Positions 1 to 10,649 are shown, counted from the first letter of the stretch. The stretch is DNA of 64,000 bases from Pseudomonas fluorescens (GCF_000802965.1 NZ_JSAK01000013.1:1-64000), one strand, 5' to 3'. The notes: generated by a model not told the origin, from the sequence alone. Made by a program: numbers and translations.

Positions 1-78
1 TGTGTTGGCCGGACGCTTACAATGGAGTGGGGAGCGTTGCCGCTAATGCAATTGCGGCCATGGAAACGCTAGACCGGA

Positions 79-270
79 ATGCTCAAGACATCACAGGCGC
101 CATCATACGACTACGGCAGTTATAGGTATGACCTACATAAGCGCGTTACAGAATTACTCGGCGCCGGTCTTGGCATTCGTACAACAGCTAAGCATGCGGG
201 TTGCTCTACCACGACCGTGCTGAAAATTCGGGATAAACTTGCAACTCTGCGCACCTCAGGCTCTATTTGA
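79..270 (+). CDS. Small helix-turn-helix protein or recombinase C-terminal fragment
   Basis: Encodes 63 residues. The second half (about residues 29-55, GLGIRTTAKHAGCSTTTVLK onward) reads like the C-terminal helix-turn-helix of serine recombinases or IS-type regulators. The first half is low in recognisable features. A stop codon lies just before the ATG in the same frame, so the gene cannot extend upstream as it stands. It could be a decayed recombinase tail or a free-standing small DNA-binding protein. It converges on and slightly overlaps the end of the minus-strand membrane protein gene. Family and function are uncertain. Confidence 0.35.
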   Translation: MLKTSQAPSYDYGSYRYDLHKRVTELLGAGLGIRTTAKHAGCSTTTVLKIRDKLATLRTSGSI

Positions 271-1029
271 TTGTTTTTCCATATTGCGCCAAGCGAAGAC
301 AGTAGCCACTAGAGCGATCATGAGCATTCCCAAAATGCTGAGGATTACTATCCTATTTGCAAAGAAGCCACTCAGGCCCTCTCCCCCCATGAGTAGCTTT
401 GTGCCAACTGAGGACGCAGCCAATGTCGCTGCAACCCCGGAAACAGCGGCAGTGAACCATGTAAGCCTGGTGCTTCTATCCTCTATCATGGTCACCTCAC
501 CGAAGCTTTTAGCAAGGGTTCCGATCGCGCCCAAAGTTAGAAGCTTGTCTTCTACATCCATCCGCCTGTCTTCTGGAACTAACCCTACGACCTCCGTGAT
601 GATCCCCGAGCTTTCGTCTTTCATTTTTTCCCAAGTCAGAGGCTGAGAGCTGGCCCTCACATCCCGAATCAAGGAGTCGATCGCAACGGAGTACTCAGAT
701 TTTTGAGGGATGTCGAGGTGTCTACTACGTTGCAGGCGCAACGCAACATCCTGAAGAAGAGAGATAGTTGTACATTCGGGGCGCAGAGCAACGAAGTGAG
801 CCCGCTCAGCTGCGTAGATCAGATTTTCTATGACGCTTTCGGAAAGCTGCTGTTTATTGATCAGGTAGCTCTCAATTACATCCAGCAGCTCAGAGTGAGC
901 GTGTTTCTTCCTTTCGACGGAGGCTGAAACCGAATCCTTTTTCTGCACACGATAAGAGACGTATGCGACCAGGAGACCAATCAGTATGGAAACGATCGAT
1001 AGCCAGTTATTAATCAGAAATTCTAACAT
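256..1029 (-). CDS. Hypothetical membrane protein with one N-terminal and two C-terminal TM segments
   Basis: Encodes 257 residues. A hydrophobic segment lies at about residues 9-26, followed by a charged soluble domain of about 150 residues rich in Glu, Ser and Arg. Two further hydrophobic segments lie near residues 193-210 and 225-246, and the tail is short and basic. I do not recognise the family. It sits on the outer side of a tRNA-fragment scar, beside a type I R-M locus and in accessory DNA, so it may be island cargo. A membrane-acting defence effector is conceivable, but that rests on location and topology only. Confidence 0.6.
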   Translation of the reverse strand: MLEFLINNWLSIVSILIGLLVAYVSYRVQKKDSVSASVERKKHAHSELLDVIESYLINKQQLSESVIENLIYAAERAHFVALRPECTTISLLQDVALRLQRSRHLDIPQKSEYSVAIDSLIRDVRASSQPLTWEKMKDESSGIITEVVGLVPEDRRMDVEDKLLTLGAIGTLAKSFGEVTMIEDRSTRLTWFTAAVSGVAATLAASSVGTKLLMGGEGLSGFFANRIVILSILGMLMIALVATVFAWRNMEKQSNRA

Positions 1030-1109
1030 TTGTGCTTCTCAATCCGTTGAGGGTGAGACGATATGAATGAGCCGGATAACCAATAAAAATACTCAAATCC
1101 TTTTTAGAA

Positions 1110-1127
1110 GCACCCACGATGCACCCA
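1110..1127. repeat. Short direct repeat GCACCCA x2 near the left end of the R-M locus
   Basis: GCACCCA occurs at 1110-1116 and 1121-1127, an 11-bp period. A comparable tandem repeat (GTGTGGGTCAAA x2) sits just beyond the far end of hsdR. Both contain TGGGT on one strand or the other. They could be arm-type integrase sites or remnants of an integrase 3' end, but no integrase gene is present. Confidence 0.3.
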
Positions 1128-1174
1128 TGAACTGTTTTTTATTTTTTATGGAGCGCTGGAGGCCTTGTAAAATA

Positions 1175-1224
1175 TGGTTTCCCAGGGCAGGTTCGAACTG
1201 CCAACCTTCCCCTTAGGAGAAGGC
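1175..1224 (-). pseudogene. 3' half of tRNA-Arg(CCU), probable attachment-site scar
   Basis: Read on the minus strand, 50 nt match the 3' part of a class I tRNA: anticodon loop CTCCTAA (anticodon CCT, U33 and A37 present), 5-nt variable loop AGGTT, T arm GGCAG-TTCGAAC-CTGCC, 3' acceptor strand CTGGGAA, then ACCA. The anticodon-stem 5' strand pairs poorly. Upstream there is no D arm and no TTCCCAG-type 5' acceptor strand, so the gene is incomplete and cannot make a tRNA. A tRNA 3' end standing alone is the usual product of integration by a tyrosine integrase. The geometry puts the element on the higher-coordinate side, that is, the side of the R-M genes. Confidence 0.7.
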
Positions 1225-1268
1225 AGGTATCTGTCATAGTAAACATTTCGCTGTTTGGCGTTACTACG

Positions 1269-1290
1269 TGTGATAAAGGACATTATCACA
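1269..1290. promoter_or_regulatory. Perfect 8-bp inverted repeat upstream of hsdM
   Basis: TGTGATAA at 1269-1276 and TTATCACA at 1283-1290 form a perfect palindrome with a 6-nt spacer. It lies about 165 nt before the hsdM start in a locally AT-rich stretch, immediately followed by tataaaaagg. It could be an operator controlling the R-M operon or a recombination core site. No cognate protein is identified. The rest of 1291-1455 shows no convincing gene. Confidence 0.4.
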
Positions 1291-1455
1291 TATAAAAAGG
1301 ATGATGGCATGCCGCTACTCAGCGCTCGGCCAAAGCCGGCCAGACACTGATCGAGCTGACCGTTATCATGCAGACCATATTTTGCCCCTGCGCTCCGCGC
1401 TCGGGTTTTCGTTTTCAGCGCGCAGTGCAGCTGCGTCGAAGGTTAGGAGCAATCC

Positions 1456-3175
<1,720 letters not shown>

Positions 3176-3186
<11 letters not shown>

Positions 3187-4444
3187 GTGGCAGGAAGCAA
3201 CATGGGGTGATATTGCTACCCTTGAGTATGGTAAGTCTATTCGTGACTATAAAAACGCAGGGGGAGGTTTCCCTGTTTACGGAACTAATGGGCCTATTGG
3301 TTGGCATCACACTCCGCTATGTCCGTGTGCAGGTATAGTAATAGGGCGGAAAGGAGCGTATAGAGGCGTTCATTACAGCCAGATTCCGTTTTTTGTGATC
3401 GATACTGCGTTTTATTTGAAGCCTAAGATTGGACTCAATATAAAATGGGCCTACTACTCAATTTTGACTTATGACATCAATGGAATGGATTCTGGCTCAG
3501 CGATTCCATCGACAAGTCGGGACGATTTTTATCAGCTTCCTGTCAGAATTCCGAGCTTGAGTGAGCAACAACAGGTTGCTGAAACTCTGGGAGCGCTTGA
3601 CGACCGCATCACCCTGCTACGCGAAACCAACGCCACCCTGGAAGCCATCGCCCAAGCGCTGTTCAAGTCCTGGTTCGTCGATTTCGACCCGGTGCGGGCC
3701 AAGGCAGAAGGGCTTGAGCCGGAAGGGATGGATGCGGCCACCGCCGCGCTGTTTCCGGATAGCTTTGAAGAGTCCGAGCTGGGGTTGGTGCCAAAGGGAT
3801 GGAAGGCTGGTTCTATTGGTGATATTGCTGTCGTTAAAAGCGGATTTGCATTTAAAAGTAATGTTTTTTGTGAGTCGGGTATTCCCGTAGTAAAAATTAA
3901 AAACATTGTTGGTGACGGAACCGTTGATCTAGAAAACGTGCAGTACGTTGATCATGATCAAGCGCAAAAATCTAAAAAATTTGCTTTGCAAGATGGTGAT
4001 ATCTTGATGGCTATGACGGGGGCTACAATTGGGAAGACGGGAGTGGTTGTTACGTGCGAGGGCGAAACACCGCTTCTCAATCAGCGCGTAGCTAAATTCG
4101 AACCTAAGTTATCAAATCAAAGCAATAGATGGCTAGTATATATCGCATTTAAAAATTTATTTATGATTGATCAAATAGTAAATGGGGCGAGCGGTAGTGC
4201 TCAGGCAAATATAAGTACCACTGGGATTGAAAGCGCAAGGTTAGTTCTCCCGATAAATGATGAGGTTCTAAAGGCGTTTGACGACATAGCATCCATAATT
4301 TTTTCAGGATGGATTGAAAATCACAAAAGAGTCAAAACCCTCACCCAAATCCGCGATACCTTGCTGCCGCGCCTGATCTCCGGCCAGATGCGCCTGCCGG
4401 AAACGGAAGCCGCCATCGATAATATGTTGTCGGTGGCTGTCTGA
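3176..4444 (+). CDS. hsdS: Type I restriction-modification system, specificity subunit HsdS
   Basis: 422 residues with the two-target-recognition-domain plan of HsdS. TRD1 spans about residues 1-135. A conserved helical spacer follows (LGALDDRITLLRETNATLEA and on to about 205). TRD2 spans about 210-375, and a second conserved helix closes the protein. Each TRD reads one half of a bipartite DNA site and HsdS bridges two HsdM subunits. The TRDs are visibly AT-rich (runs of tataaa, aaaaat) whereas the spacer helices have normal Pseudomonas composition, a mosaic typical of TRD exchange. The target sequence cannot be read from the protein. Confidence 0.92.
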
Positions 4445-4445
4445 T

Positions 4446-5384
4446 ATGGCCCTGAATCTCCGTCAACGTGTCATCGAACGCTTGCAAAGCCTGCCAGATA
4501 CCCAACAAACCGCCCGCGAACTGGCGCAGTGGATATTCGAGCAATTTCCTGCCGAATGCGCGGTCAAGAAAGCGGGTAGTGCCAGCTATATGCAAACCGA
4601 CGCCGACTTGGTTCAACAGTTAGTGGCGGAAATTTCTGGGTCCCGTCCACGCTGGCAGCAGAAACATCTCCAGCTCAAGACGACCGAAGGCCGCCCGCGC
4701 CGCTACTATTGGTCGGAGATGGATGCCAGTGCCGAGGTGGCAGCTGCTGAAGGAATTACCGAGCCAACCACCCACCAGGCAGAGCGTTCTGTCGTACGTG
4801 AGCATGCACTTTATCCCTTGCTGGCTCAGTACCTGTTAACGGATGAGCAGCGGGTGTACGCCATGCGAATCGACGAAAAACGCTCTTCCAACCGATTGGG
4901 TAGCGGTGGCAACGACTGGCTGCACCCAGACTTGGTTGGCATGGAAGACCTGACTGCTGGTTGGACTCGTGAGTTACGCGATTGCGTCGGTGTGCAGGGT
5001 GAGCGTCGTGCCCGCTTGTGGTCCTTTGAAGCCAAACTACTGCTCAATCGTTCCAATGCACGCAAGAGTTTCTTCCAGGCCGTGTCCAATTCATCTTGGG
5101 CAAATTTTGGCTACCTAGTGGCAGCCACGGTGGAGGGCGACGGCACGCTCAAAGAATTACGCATGCTCGCCGCAGCTCATGGCATTGGGGTTATTCAGCT
5201 CGATGTACAGAGTCCTACGGAAAGCCAGATTCTGATCCCTGCTCGTGAACGCAGCGAAATCGACTGGGATATGTGTAACCGACTGACTGAAGAGAATGGC
5301 GACTTCGCCGAGTTCATTGGCCGCATACGTCGCTTCCACCAGACCGGCGAACTGTCGGCCAGGGAGTGGGAAGCCAGCGCGTGA
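4446..5384 (+). CDS. COG2958/HrgA-like R-M-associated protein: winged HTH plus nuclease-like domain
   Basis: 312 residues, starting one nt after the hsdS stop, so cotranscribed. Residues 1-80 resemble a winged helix (RQRVIERLQSLPDTQQTARE). A C-terminal stretch has the spacing of a PD-(D/E)xK nuclease core: Asp162 in LHPDLVG, Glu195-Ala-Lys197 in WSFEAKLLL, then FFQAVSNSSWANFGYLVA, which resembles the following helix. This looks like the COG2958/HrgA family known beside restriction loci. It is not a standard type I subunit. A second nuclease, a DNA-end sensor or a regulator are all possible. The nuclease assignment is my reading of motif spacing, not a search result. Confidence 0.6.
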   Translation: MALNLRQRVIERLQSLPDTQQTARELAQWIFEQFPAECAVKKAGSASYMQTDADLVQQLVAEISGSRPRWQQKHLQLKTTEGRPRRYYWSEMDASAEVAAAEGITEPTTHQAERSVVREHALYPLLAQYLLTDEQRVYAMRIDEKRSSNRLGSGGNDWLHPDLVGMEDLTAGWTRELRDCVGVQGERRARLWSFEAKLLLNRSNARKSFFQAVSNSSWANFGYLVAATVEGDGTLKELRMLAAAHGIGVIQLDVQSPTESQILIPARERSEIDWDMCNRLTEENGDFAEFIGRIRRFHQTGELSAREWEASA

Positions 5385-5457
5385 TGACATTAGCTTTATT
5401 GTACAACGGGTGGGCAGGCGGCCCTGAGCCCGAGGCCTTGGCTGGGGAGCCTAGCGT

Positions 5458-8400
5458 ATGACCGAAGACCAATTAGAACAGGAAACACTCGGCTGGCTGG
5501 CAGAGGCGGGCTACACCCACCTGTACGGCCCGACTATCGCCTATGACGGCGAAAGCCCTGAGCGTGACAACTACCGTCAGGTGGTCTTGGTCGAGCGCCT
5601 GCGCAGCGCCATGGCCAGGCTCAATCCCAAGGTGCCACTGGCCGCACGCGAAGATGCGCTCAAGCAGGTACTCGAGCTGGGCCTGCCGGTGCAGCTGTCG
5701 GCCAACCGCCTGTTCCATCGTCTATTGGTCAGCGGCGTACCGATACAGTACCAAAAAGAAGGTGAAACCCGCGGCGACTTCGTCCGTTTGATCGACTGGG
5801 TTGAGGTGAAAGCCAACGACTGGGTGGCCATCAATCAGTTCAGCATCCAGGGGCTGAAACACACCCGGCGTCCTGACATCATCCTGTTCATCAACGGCCT
5901 GCCGTTGGTGTTGCTGGAGCTGAAGAACCCGGCCGATGTGAAAGCTGACCTGGACAAAGCCTTCGACCAGATCCAGACCTATAAGGAGCAGATCCCGGAT
6001 CTGTTCCAGTACAACGAAATCCTAGTGATTGCCGACGGTAGCGAAGCGCGCATGGGCTCGTTGTCGGCCGATTCCGAACGCTTCATGAACTGGCGCACCA
6101 TCGATGGCCAGGATCTCGACCCGCTGGGTCAATTTAACGAACTGGAGACCCTGGTACGTGGTGCCCTGGCGCCGAAGATGCTGCTCGATTACCTGCGCTA
6201 CTTCGTGCTGTTTGAGGATGACGGCCGGCTGGTGAAAAAGATTGCCGGCTATCACCAGTTCCACGCCGTGCGCGCCGCCATTGGGCAGGTGGTCAGCGCC
6301 TCGCGTCCTGGCGGCAGCCATAAGGGCGGGGTGGTCTGGCACACCCAAGGCTCGGGCAAGAGCATCACCATGACCTGCTTCGCCGCCCGGGTGATGCAGG
6401 AAGCGGCGATGGAAAACCCGACCATCGTGGTGATCACCGATCGCAACGACCTGGACGGCCAGTTGTTCGGGGTGTTTTCGCTGTCCCAGGATCTGCTGCG
6501 TGAGCAGCCCGTCCAGGTGGAGTCACGCGGTGACTTGCGCAGCAAACTAGCCAATCGACCGAGTGGCGGCATTGTCTTTGCCACCATCCAGAAATTCATG
6601 CCGGGTGCAGACGAAGACACGTTCCCGGTGCTGTCCGACCGCTCGAATATCGTGGTCATTGCCGACGAAGCGCATCGCACCCAATACGGCTTTGGTGCTG
6701 AGTTGAAAGTCTCAGAAGCAACGCCTGACATCACGAGCCAGACCCGTTACCAGGTGGGCTATGCCCAGCACCTGCGCGATGCGTTGCCAAACGCCACTTT
6801 CGTGGCCTTTACCGGCACCCCGGTGTCCAGCGAAGACCGTGACACCCGTTCGGTGTTTGGTGAATACATTCACGTCTACGACATGCAGCAGGCCACCGAA
6901 GACGGTGCGACCGTCGCCATCTACTACGAATCACGTCTGGCTAAGTTGTCCTTGAAAGACAGCGAGCTACCCGCGATCGACGATCAGGTCGATGAACTGG
7001 CCGAAGATGAAGAGGACGACCAGCAGTCACGCCTAAAAAGCCGCTGGGCCGCCCTGGAAAAAGTGGTCGGCGCCGAGCCTCGGATTCACAGCGTGGCGGC
7101 CGACCTGGTCACACACTTTGAAGAGCGTAATCAGGGGCTGGTGAGCATGGGGCAGATGCCCGGCAAGGCCATGGTGGTGGCCATGAGCCGCGAGATCTGT
7201 GTGCACCTGTACAACGAGATTGTCGCCTTGCGTCCTGAATGGCACGACGAAGATCCGGAGAAAGGTGCGATCAAGATCGTCATGACCGGCAGCGCCTCGG
7301 ATAAAGCCTTGTTGCGACCGCACATCTATTCCGGTCAACTTAAAAAGCGTCTGGAAAAACGCTTCAAGGACCCGCTCGACCCACTCAAGCTGGTGATCGT
7401 CCGTGACATGTGGCTGACCGGCTTCGACGCACCCTGCGTCCATACCCTGTACGTGGACAAGCCCATGAAGGCCCATAACCTGATGCAGGCCATTGCCCGG
7501 GTTAACCGTGTCTTCAAGGACAAGCTGGGCGGCCTGGTGGTCGACTACATCGGTATCGCCAATGAGCTGAAAGCCGCGCTCAAGGAATACACCGGCAGCA
7601 AGGGCAAGGGACGGCCGACCGTGGATGCCCATGAAGCCTATTCGGTACTGGAGGAGAAGCTCGACGTCCTGCGCAACTTGCTGCATGGCTACGATTACAG
7701 CGATTTCCTCACCGGCGGCCACAAGCTGCTCGCCGGGGCCGCCAACCATGTGTTGGGGCTGGAAGATGGCAAGAAGCGCTTTGCCGACACCGCGCTGGCC
7801 ATGGGCAAGGCCTTCACCCTGTGCTGCACCTTGGATGAAGCCAAAGCTGTCCGTGAGGAAGTGGCGTTCTTCCAGGCGATCAAGGTGATCTTGATCAAGC
7901 GTGAAGTCAGCCAGCAGAAAAAAACCGACGAAGAGCGCGAGCTGGCCATCCGCCAGATCATCGGCAATGCCGTGGTCTCCGGCGAGGTGGTGGACATTTT
8001 CCAGGCGGTGGGCCTGGATAAACCCAATATCGGCCTGCTCGACGACGCGTTTCTCGCTGAGGTGCGCAATCTTCCTGAGAAGAACCTGGCGGTCGAGCTG
8101 CTGGAGCGTTTGCTCGAAGGCGAGATCAAGAGCCGTTACAGCACCAACCTGGCCCAGGAGAAGAAGTTCTCCGAGCTGCTGGCCAATGTGATCCAACGCT
8201 ACCAAAACCGCTCGATCGAAACCGCCCAGGTCATCGAAGAGCTGATCGGAATGGCCAAGAAATTCGCCGCCGCGAGTCAGCGCGGCGATGCACTTGGACT
8301 CAACGATGACGAACTGGCGTTCTACGATGCCTTGGCCAACAACGAGGCTTCGGTACGTGAACTGGGTGACAAGATCCTGGCCAAAATTGCCCACGAACTG

Positions 8401-8580
8401 ACCGCCAGCTTGCGGGCTAACGTCAGTGTCGATTGGAGCAGCCGTGAAAGCGTGCGGGCCAAATTGCGCATCCTGGTGCGTCGAATTCTGCGCAAGTACA
8501 AGTACCCGCCGGATCAAGCCGAGGAAGCGGCCCAGTTGATACTCAATCAGGCGGAGACGCTCTGTGAGGCGTGGCTATAG
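5458..8580 (+). CDS. hsdR: Type I restriction enzyme, endonuclease/translocase subunit HsdR
   Basis: 1040-residue motor and nuclease subunit. The N-terminal nuclease core has Asp140 (RRPDIILF) and Glu154-Leu-Lys156. The SF2 translocase has Walker A GSGKS (Lys301), the DEAH box at residues 403-406 and motif III FTGTP. Motif VI-like residues lie in [13 protein letters not shown]. The C-terminal helical region docks on the methylase. The gene lies 73 nt after the previous one, and that gap shows no gene. The ATG is preceded by GGGGAG. The reading frame is complete with no lesions, so an active R2M2S enzyme is expected. Confidence 0.93.
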   Translation: MTEDQLEQETLGWLAEAGYTHLYGPTIAYDGESPERDNYRQVVLVERLRSAMARLNPKVPLAAREDALKQVLELGLPVQLSANRLFHRLLVSGVPIQYQKEGETRGDFVRLIDWVEVKANDWVAINQFSIQGLKHTRRPDIILFINGLPLVLLELKNPADVKADLDKAFDQIQTYKEQIPDLFQYNEILVIADGSEARMGSLSADSERFMNWRTIDGQDLDPLGQFNELETLVRGALAPKMLLDYLRYFVLFEDDGRLVKKIAGYHQFHAVRAAIGQVVSASRPGGSHKGGVVWHTQGSGKSITMTCFAARVMQEAAMENPTIVVITDRNDLDGQLFGVFSLSQDLLREQPVQVESRGDLRSKLANRPSGGIVFATIQKFMPGADEDTFPVLSDRSNIVVIADEAHRTQYGFGAELKVSEATPDITSQTRYQVGYAQHLRDALPNATFVAFTGTPVSSEDRDTRSVFGEYIHVYDMQQATEDGATVAIYYESRLAKLSLKDSELPAIDDQVDELAEDEEDDQQSRLKSRWAALEKVVGAEPRIHSVAADLVTHFEERNQGLVSMGQMPGKAMVVAMSREICVHLYNEIVALRPEWHDEDPEKGAIKIVMTGSASDKALLRPHIYSGQLKKRLEKRFKDPLDPLKLVIVRDMWLTGFDAPCVHTLYVDKPMKAHNLMQAIARVNRVFKDKLGGLVVDYIGIANELKAALKEYTGSKGKGRPTVDAHEAYSVLEEKLDVLRNLLHGYDYSDFLTGGHKLLAGAANHVLGLEDGKKRFADTALAMGKAFTLCCTLDEAKAVREEVAFFQAIKVILIKREVSQQKKTDEERELAIRQIIGNAVVSGEVVDIFQAVGLDKPNIGLLDDAFLAEVRNLPEKNLAVELLERLLEGEIKSRYSTNLAQEKKFSELLANVIQRYQNRSIETAQVIEELIGMAKKFAAASQRGDALGLNDDELAFYDALANNEASVRELGDKILAKIAHELTASLRANVSVDWSSRESVRAKLRILVRRILRKYKYPPDQAEEAAQLILNQAETLCEAWL

Positions 8581-8658
8581 GAGTGAGCTATGAGACGACA
8601 CAGATCGTTGGTGCCACAGAAATCGAGTCGATGGAGCAGCGGCTAACCAAGCGTTTGG

Positions 8659-8682
8659 GTGTGGGTCAAAGTGTGGGTCAAA
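8659..8682. repeat. Tandem 12-mer GTGTGGGTCAAA x2 downstream of hsdR
   Basis: Two exact adjacent copies at 8659-8670 and 8671-8682. They lie about 80 nt after the hsdR stop, near the junction where core gene order resumes. They may be a remnant of an integrase 3' end or recombinase arm sites. The stretch 8581-8730 otherwise shows no convincing gene. Confidence 0.4.
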
Positions 8683-8727
8683 GATGGTGTTTTGTATTCG
8701 GCCCGCACTCTACGTGGCTTTCAGGCA

Positions 8728-8753
8728 TTAAAAAGCCGGCTTGTGGCCGGCTT
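8728..8753 (-). terminator. Rho-independent terminator for the minus-strand genes
   Basis: AAGCCGGC (8733-8740), loop TTGTG, GCCGGCTT (8746-8753): a perfect 8-bp stem. On the minus strand it runs into a T stretch. It lies 19 nt beyond the stop of the 46-codon minus-strand frame at 8772 and would end transcription coming from there or from the repressor gene. Confidence 0.65.
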
Positions 8754-8771
8754 CTCGGGGACTGGCTTGGT

Positions 8772-8912
8772 TCATTTTTGGTAAACCGCGCCAGCCTTCA
8801 AAACGTACACCCGGATCTTGCGTCCGGCTGTGGGACTCGGCGAGAAAATCATCTGCCTTGTCGGTGCGATCGGAGCCGCGGGGCGGGTCGATGCAAATGT
8901 GGGGCGCAGCAT
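8772..8912 (-). CDS. Hypothetical 46-residue basic protein
   Basis: A short frame starting MLRPTFASTRPAAP and ending VLKAGAVYQK. Codon third positions are GC-rich as in neighbouring genes, and a strong terminator follows directly. It lies downstream of the repressor gene on the same strand, separated by a REP repeat. The ribosome-binding site is weak. I do not recognise the product. It may be a real small gene or the tail of a decayed one. Confidence 0.3.
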   Translation of the reverse strand: MLRPTFASTRPAAPIAPTRQMIFSPSPTAGRKIRVYVLKAGAVYQK

Positions 8913-8974
8913 ACTGATTTTTTTGGGGAATTCCCAGCTTGGGGTGAATGTTCCCTCTAGGAAGGACAAGATCA

Positions 8975-9051
8975 AAAGATCGCAGCCTTCGGCAGCTCCT
9001 ACATGAAAACGTGAATCCCTGTAGGAGCTGTCGGAGGCTGCGATCTTTTGA
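8975..9051. repeat. Paired REP element (TGTAGGAGCTGCCG type)
   Basis: Two arms of the AAAAGATCGCAGCCTTCGGC/AGCTCCTACA family face each other around a short spacer, giving a long imperfect hairpin. The same family recurs at 15305, 18802, 29974, 43486 and 51197. Confidence 0.85.
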
Positions 9052-9077
9052 GTCAATAGCGCGGGCAAGCCATGGTG

Positions 9078-9830
9078 CTACAGGAACGGCACCTCTGGCC
9101 TGCGCTTGTTCAGCGTCGACCACCAGAACACCCAACCCAGTACCCTGATATTTTGTTCCTCGATTTGTGCGGGTCTAAAGACCTCATCCGGGTATTCAGC
9201 GCTGTTGTGGCTGCGCATGCGCAGCGAGTTGCCCGGAACGCGATGCAGGTATTTGATCCGCAACATGCCGTCATGCTCGATGGCGTAGATCTCGCCATCA
9301 ATAATTTGCGTGAGCCCGCGGTCAATGGCGAGGATCGAACCATTTTCAATTTTCTCCGCCATGCTGTTGCCGATCATGCGAGTACAGATGGCGTCGGCAT
9401 GGTTGATTTCCAGGGAGTCGAGATCGCTGCGGGGAAGGCGGATGGACTGACCGGGGTCTTTGATGACATGGGTTTTGTTGGAGTCGGGTGTGATGACTGT
9501 TTCTTTGTAGAAGGGCAGTTCGACATCGGTCGGCTCGATGACCCTGTAACAGCCCCGGATCGCTTGGGCGTCGAAGACGTTGCCGGATTCGTCGAGCAGG
9601 CGCAGTTCTTTCGAGTTTCTCGGACCTTCGCCGATTTTCAGCCACTCACTGTTTACAGAGAGACGTCTGGCGACCTCTTCCATTCGGTAGTGGGGCACGC
9701 CTCGGGTGTACCAGTTGTGGACGTTTTGTGGCTTCTTGATTTTCAAGAACTCGGCAAATTCCGTCGTCGTGATATTCGCCTCTTCGAGGAGCATTTTGAA
9801 TCGCGCACCGCAGGTTTTGTTCTTTTTCAT
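9078..9830 (-). CDS. XRE/S24-type (LexA/CI-like) transcriptional repressor
   Basis: 250 residues. The N-terminal helix-turn-helix covers about residues 8-65 (FKMLLEEANITTTEFAEFLK). The C-terminal S24 domain keeps the serine/lysine dyad: Ser156 in RMIGNSMAEK and Lys193 in MLRIKYLHR. Proteins of this type repress prophage, pyocin or stress genes and are inactivated by RecA-stimulated self-cleavage. No Ala-Gly or Cys-Gly dipeptide is visible in the linker at about residues 75-105, so classical self-cleavage is doubtful. No phage or pyocin genes are adjacent. Two palindromes precede the gene, suggesting autoregulation. Confidence 0.85.
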   Translation of the reverse strand: MKKNKTCGARFKMLLEEANITTTEFAEFLKIKKPQNVHNWYTRGVPHYRMEEVARRLSVNSEWLKIGEGPRNSKELRLLDESGNVFDAQAIRGCYRVIEPTDVELPFYKETVITPDSNKTHVIKDPGQSIRLPRSDLDSLEINHADAICTRMIGNSMAEKIENGSILAIDRGLTQIIDGEIYAIEHDGMLRIKYLHRVPGNSLRMRSHNSAEYPDEVFRPAQIEEQNIRVLGWVFWWSTLNKRRPEVPFL

Positions 9831-9865
9831 AAACGCGAGTCTACCCGCGCGGCATAAGGCTTTGA

Positions 9866-9898
9866 TTCAACGAACCGTTCAAATTTCGAGGGAAATTT
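9866..9898. promoter_or_regulatory. Two palindromes upstream of the S24 repressor, candidate operators
   Basis: AAATTTC-GAGG-GAAATTT at 9881-9898 is a perfect 7-bp inverted repeat. TTCAACGAACCGTTCAA at 9866-9882 is a near-palindrome overlapping it by two bases. Both lie 36-68 nt upstream of the repressor start. On the plus strand a 14-codon frame (ATG at 9919) follows, too short to call. The rest of 9899-10000 holds nothing I can identify. Confidence 0.5.
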
Positions 9899-9999
9899 AA
9901 GACTGGATGTAAGACGCTAATGGAGGAAATTAAACAAGGAAAAACTCAAGCGGCCAGATCTTAAACGGCATGTTGACGACGCTTTACGGGCACCCACAA

Positions 10000-10024
10000 A
10001 AAACCCCGGATTTACCGGGGTTTC
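10000..10024 (-). terminator. Terminator downstream of ppa
   Basis: AAACCCCGG-ATTTA-CCGGGGTTT forms a 9-bp stem. On the minus strand it is followed by a T run. It lies about 35 nt after the ppa stop codon. Confidence 0.8.
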
Positions 10025-10059
10025 TCTTAAGGCTTGCAGCTTGACGCTAGCCGCTGCTC

Positions 10060-10587
10060 TTAGCCTTTATAGGCCGCAACCGACTTGGTGATCGCTTCGC
10101 GGGCGGCGTCTGCACCGGCCCAGCCTTCGATTTTCACCCATTTGCCTTTTTCGAGATCTTTGTAGTTCGCGAAGAAGTGCTCGATCTGCTGGATCAGCAG
10201 CGCAGGCAGGTCGGTGTATTCCTTCACGTCGACGTACAGCTGGGACAGCTTGTCGTGTGGAACTGCGATGACTTTGGCATCGCCACCGCCGTCGTCGGTC
10301 ATGTTCAGGATGCCGACTGGACGAGCGCGGATCACCGAACCTGGAGCAACCGGGTAAGGGGTCACGACCAGCACGTCGAGGGGATCACCGTCGTCAGCCA
10401 GGGTGTTCGGGATGTAACCGTAGTTGGCCGGGTAGAACATTGGGGTGGCCATGAAACGGTCAACGAACAGGCAATCGCTGTCTTTGTCGATTTCGTATTT
10501 GATCGGCGCGTGGTTGGCCGGAATCTCGATCGCGACGTAGATGTCGTTCGGCAGGTCTTTGCCAGCCGGAATCTTGCTGTAGCTCAT
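10060..10587 (-). CDS. ppa: Inorganic pyrophosphatase (family I)
   Basis: 175 residues, the normal length for the hexameric bacterial enzyme that hydrolyses pyrophosphate and pulls biosynthetic reactions forward in the cytoplasm. The signature [10 protein letters not shown] (metal-binding Asp residues) is present, as are PANYGYIP and [10 protein letters not shown] clean TATAAT -10 lies about 65 nt upstream on the same strand and a terminator follows. It is the first gene of the core-synteny block on this side of the island. Confidence 0.97.
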   Translation of the reverse strand: MSYSKIPAGKDLPNDIYVAIEIPANHAPIKYEIDKDSDCLFVDRFMATPMFYPANYGYIPNTLADDGDPLDVLVVTPYPVAPGSVIRARPVGILNMTDDGGGDAKVIAVPHDKLSQLYVDVKEYTDLPALLIQQIEHFFANYKDLEKGKWVKIEGWAGADAAREAITKSVAAYKG

Positions 10588-10649
10588 TGGGCTTTGCCCC
10601 CGTTAGTTGACCAGAAACACTTGGCCGGATTGACCAAAAAGTGGCGGCG

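Noticed and set aside
1175..1260. Complete tRNA gene on the minus strand
   Set aside because: The 3' half is good but no D arm or 5' acceptor strand pairs with it, so only a fragment is called.
7033..8517. 494-codon minus-strand frame opposite hsdR
   Set aside because: Shadow frame; hsdR is complete and motif-bearing on the plus strand.
8595..8771. Integrase or recombinase remnant after hsdR
   Set aside because: Only a tandem 12-mer and a terminator are visible; no integrase motif (R-H-R-Y) can be read in any frame.
9078..10000. R-type pyocin or prophage locus next to the S24 repressor
   Set aside because: No tail, lysis or holin genes flank it; ppa follows directly.
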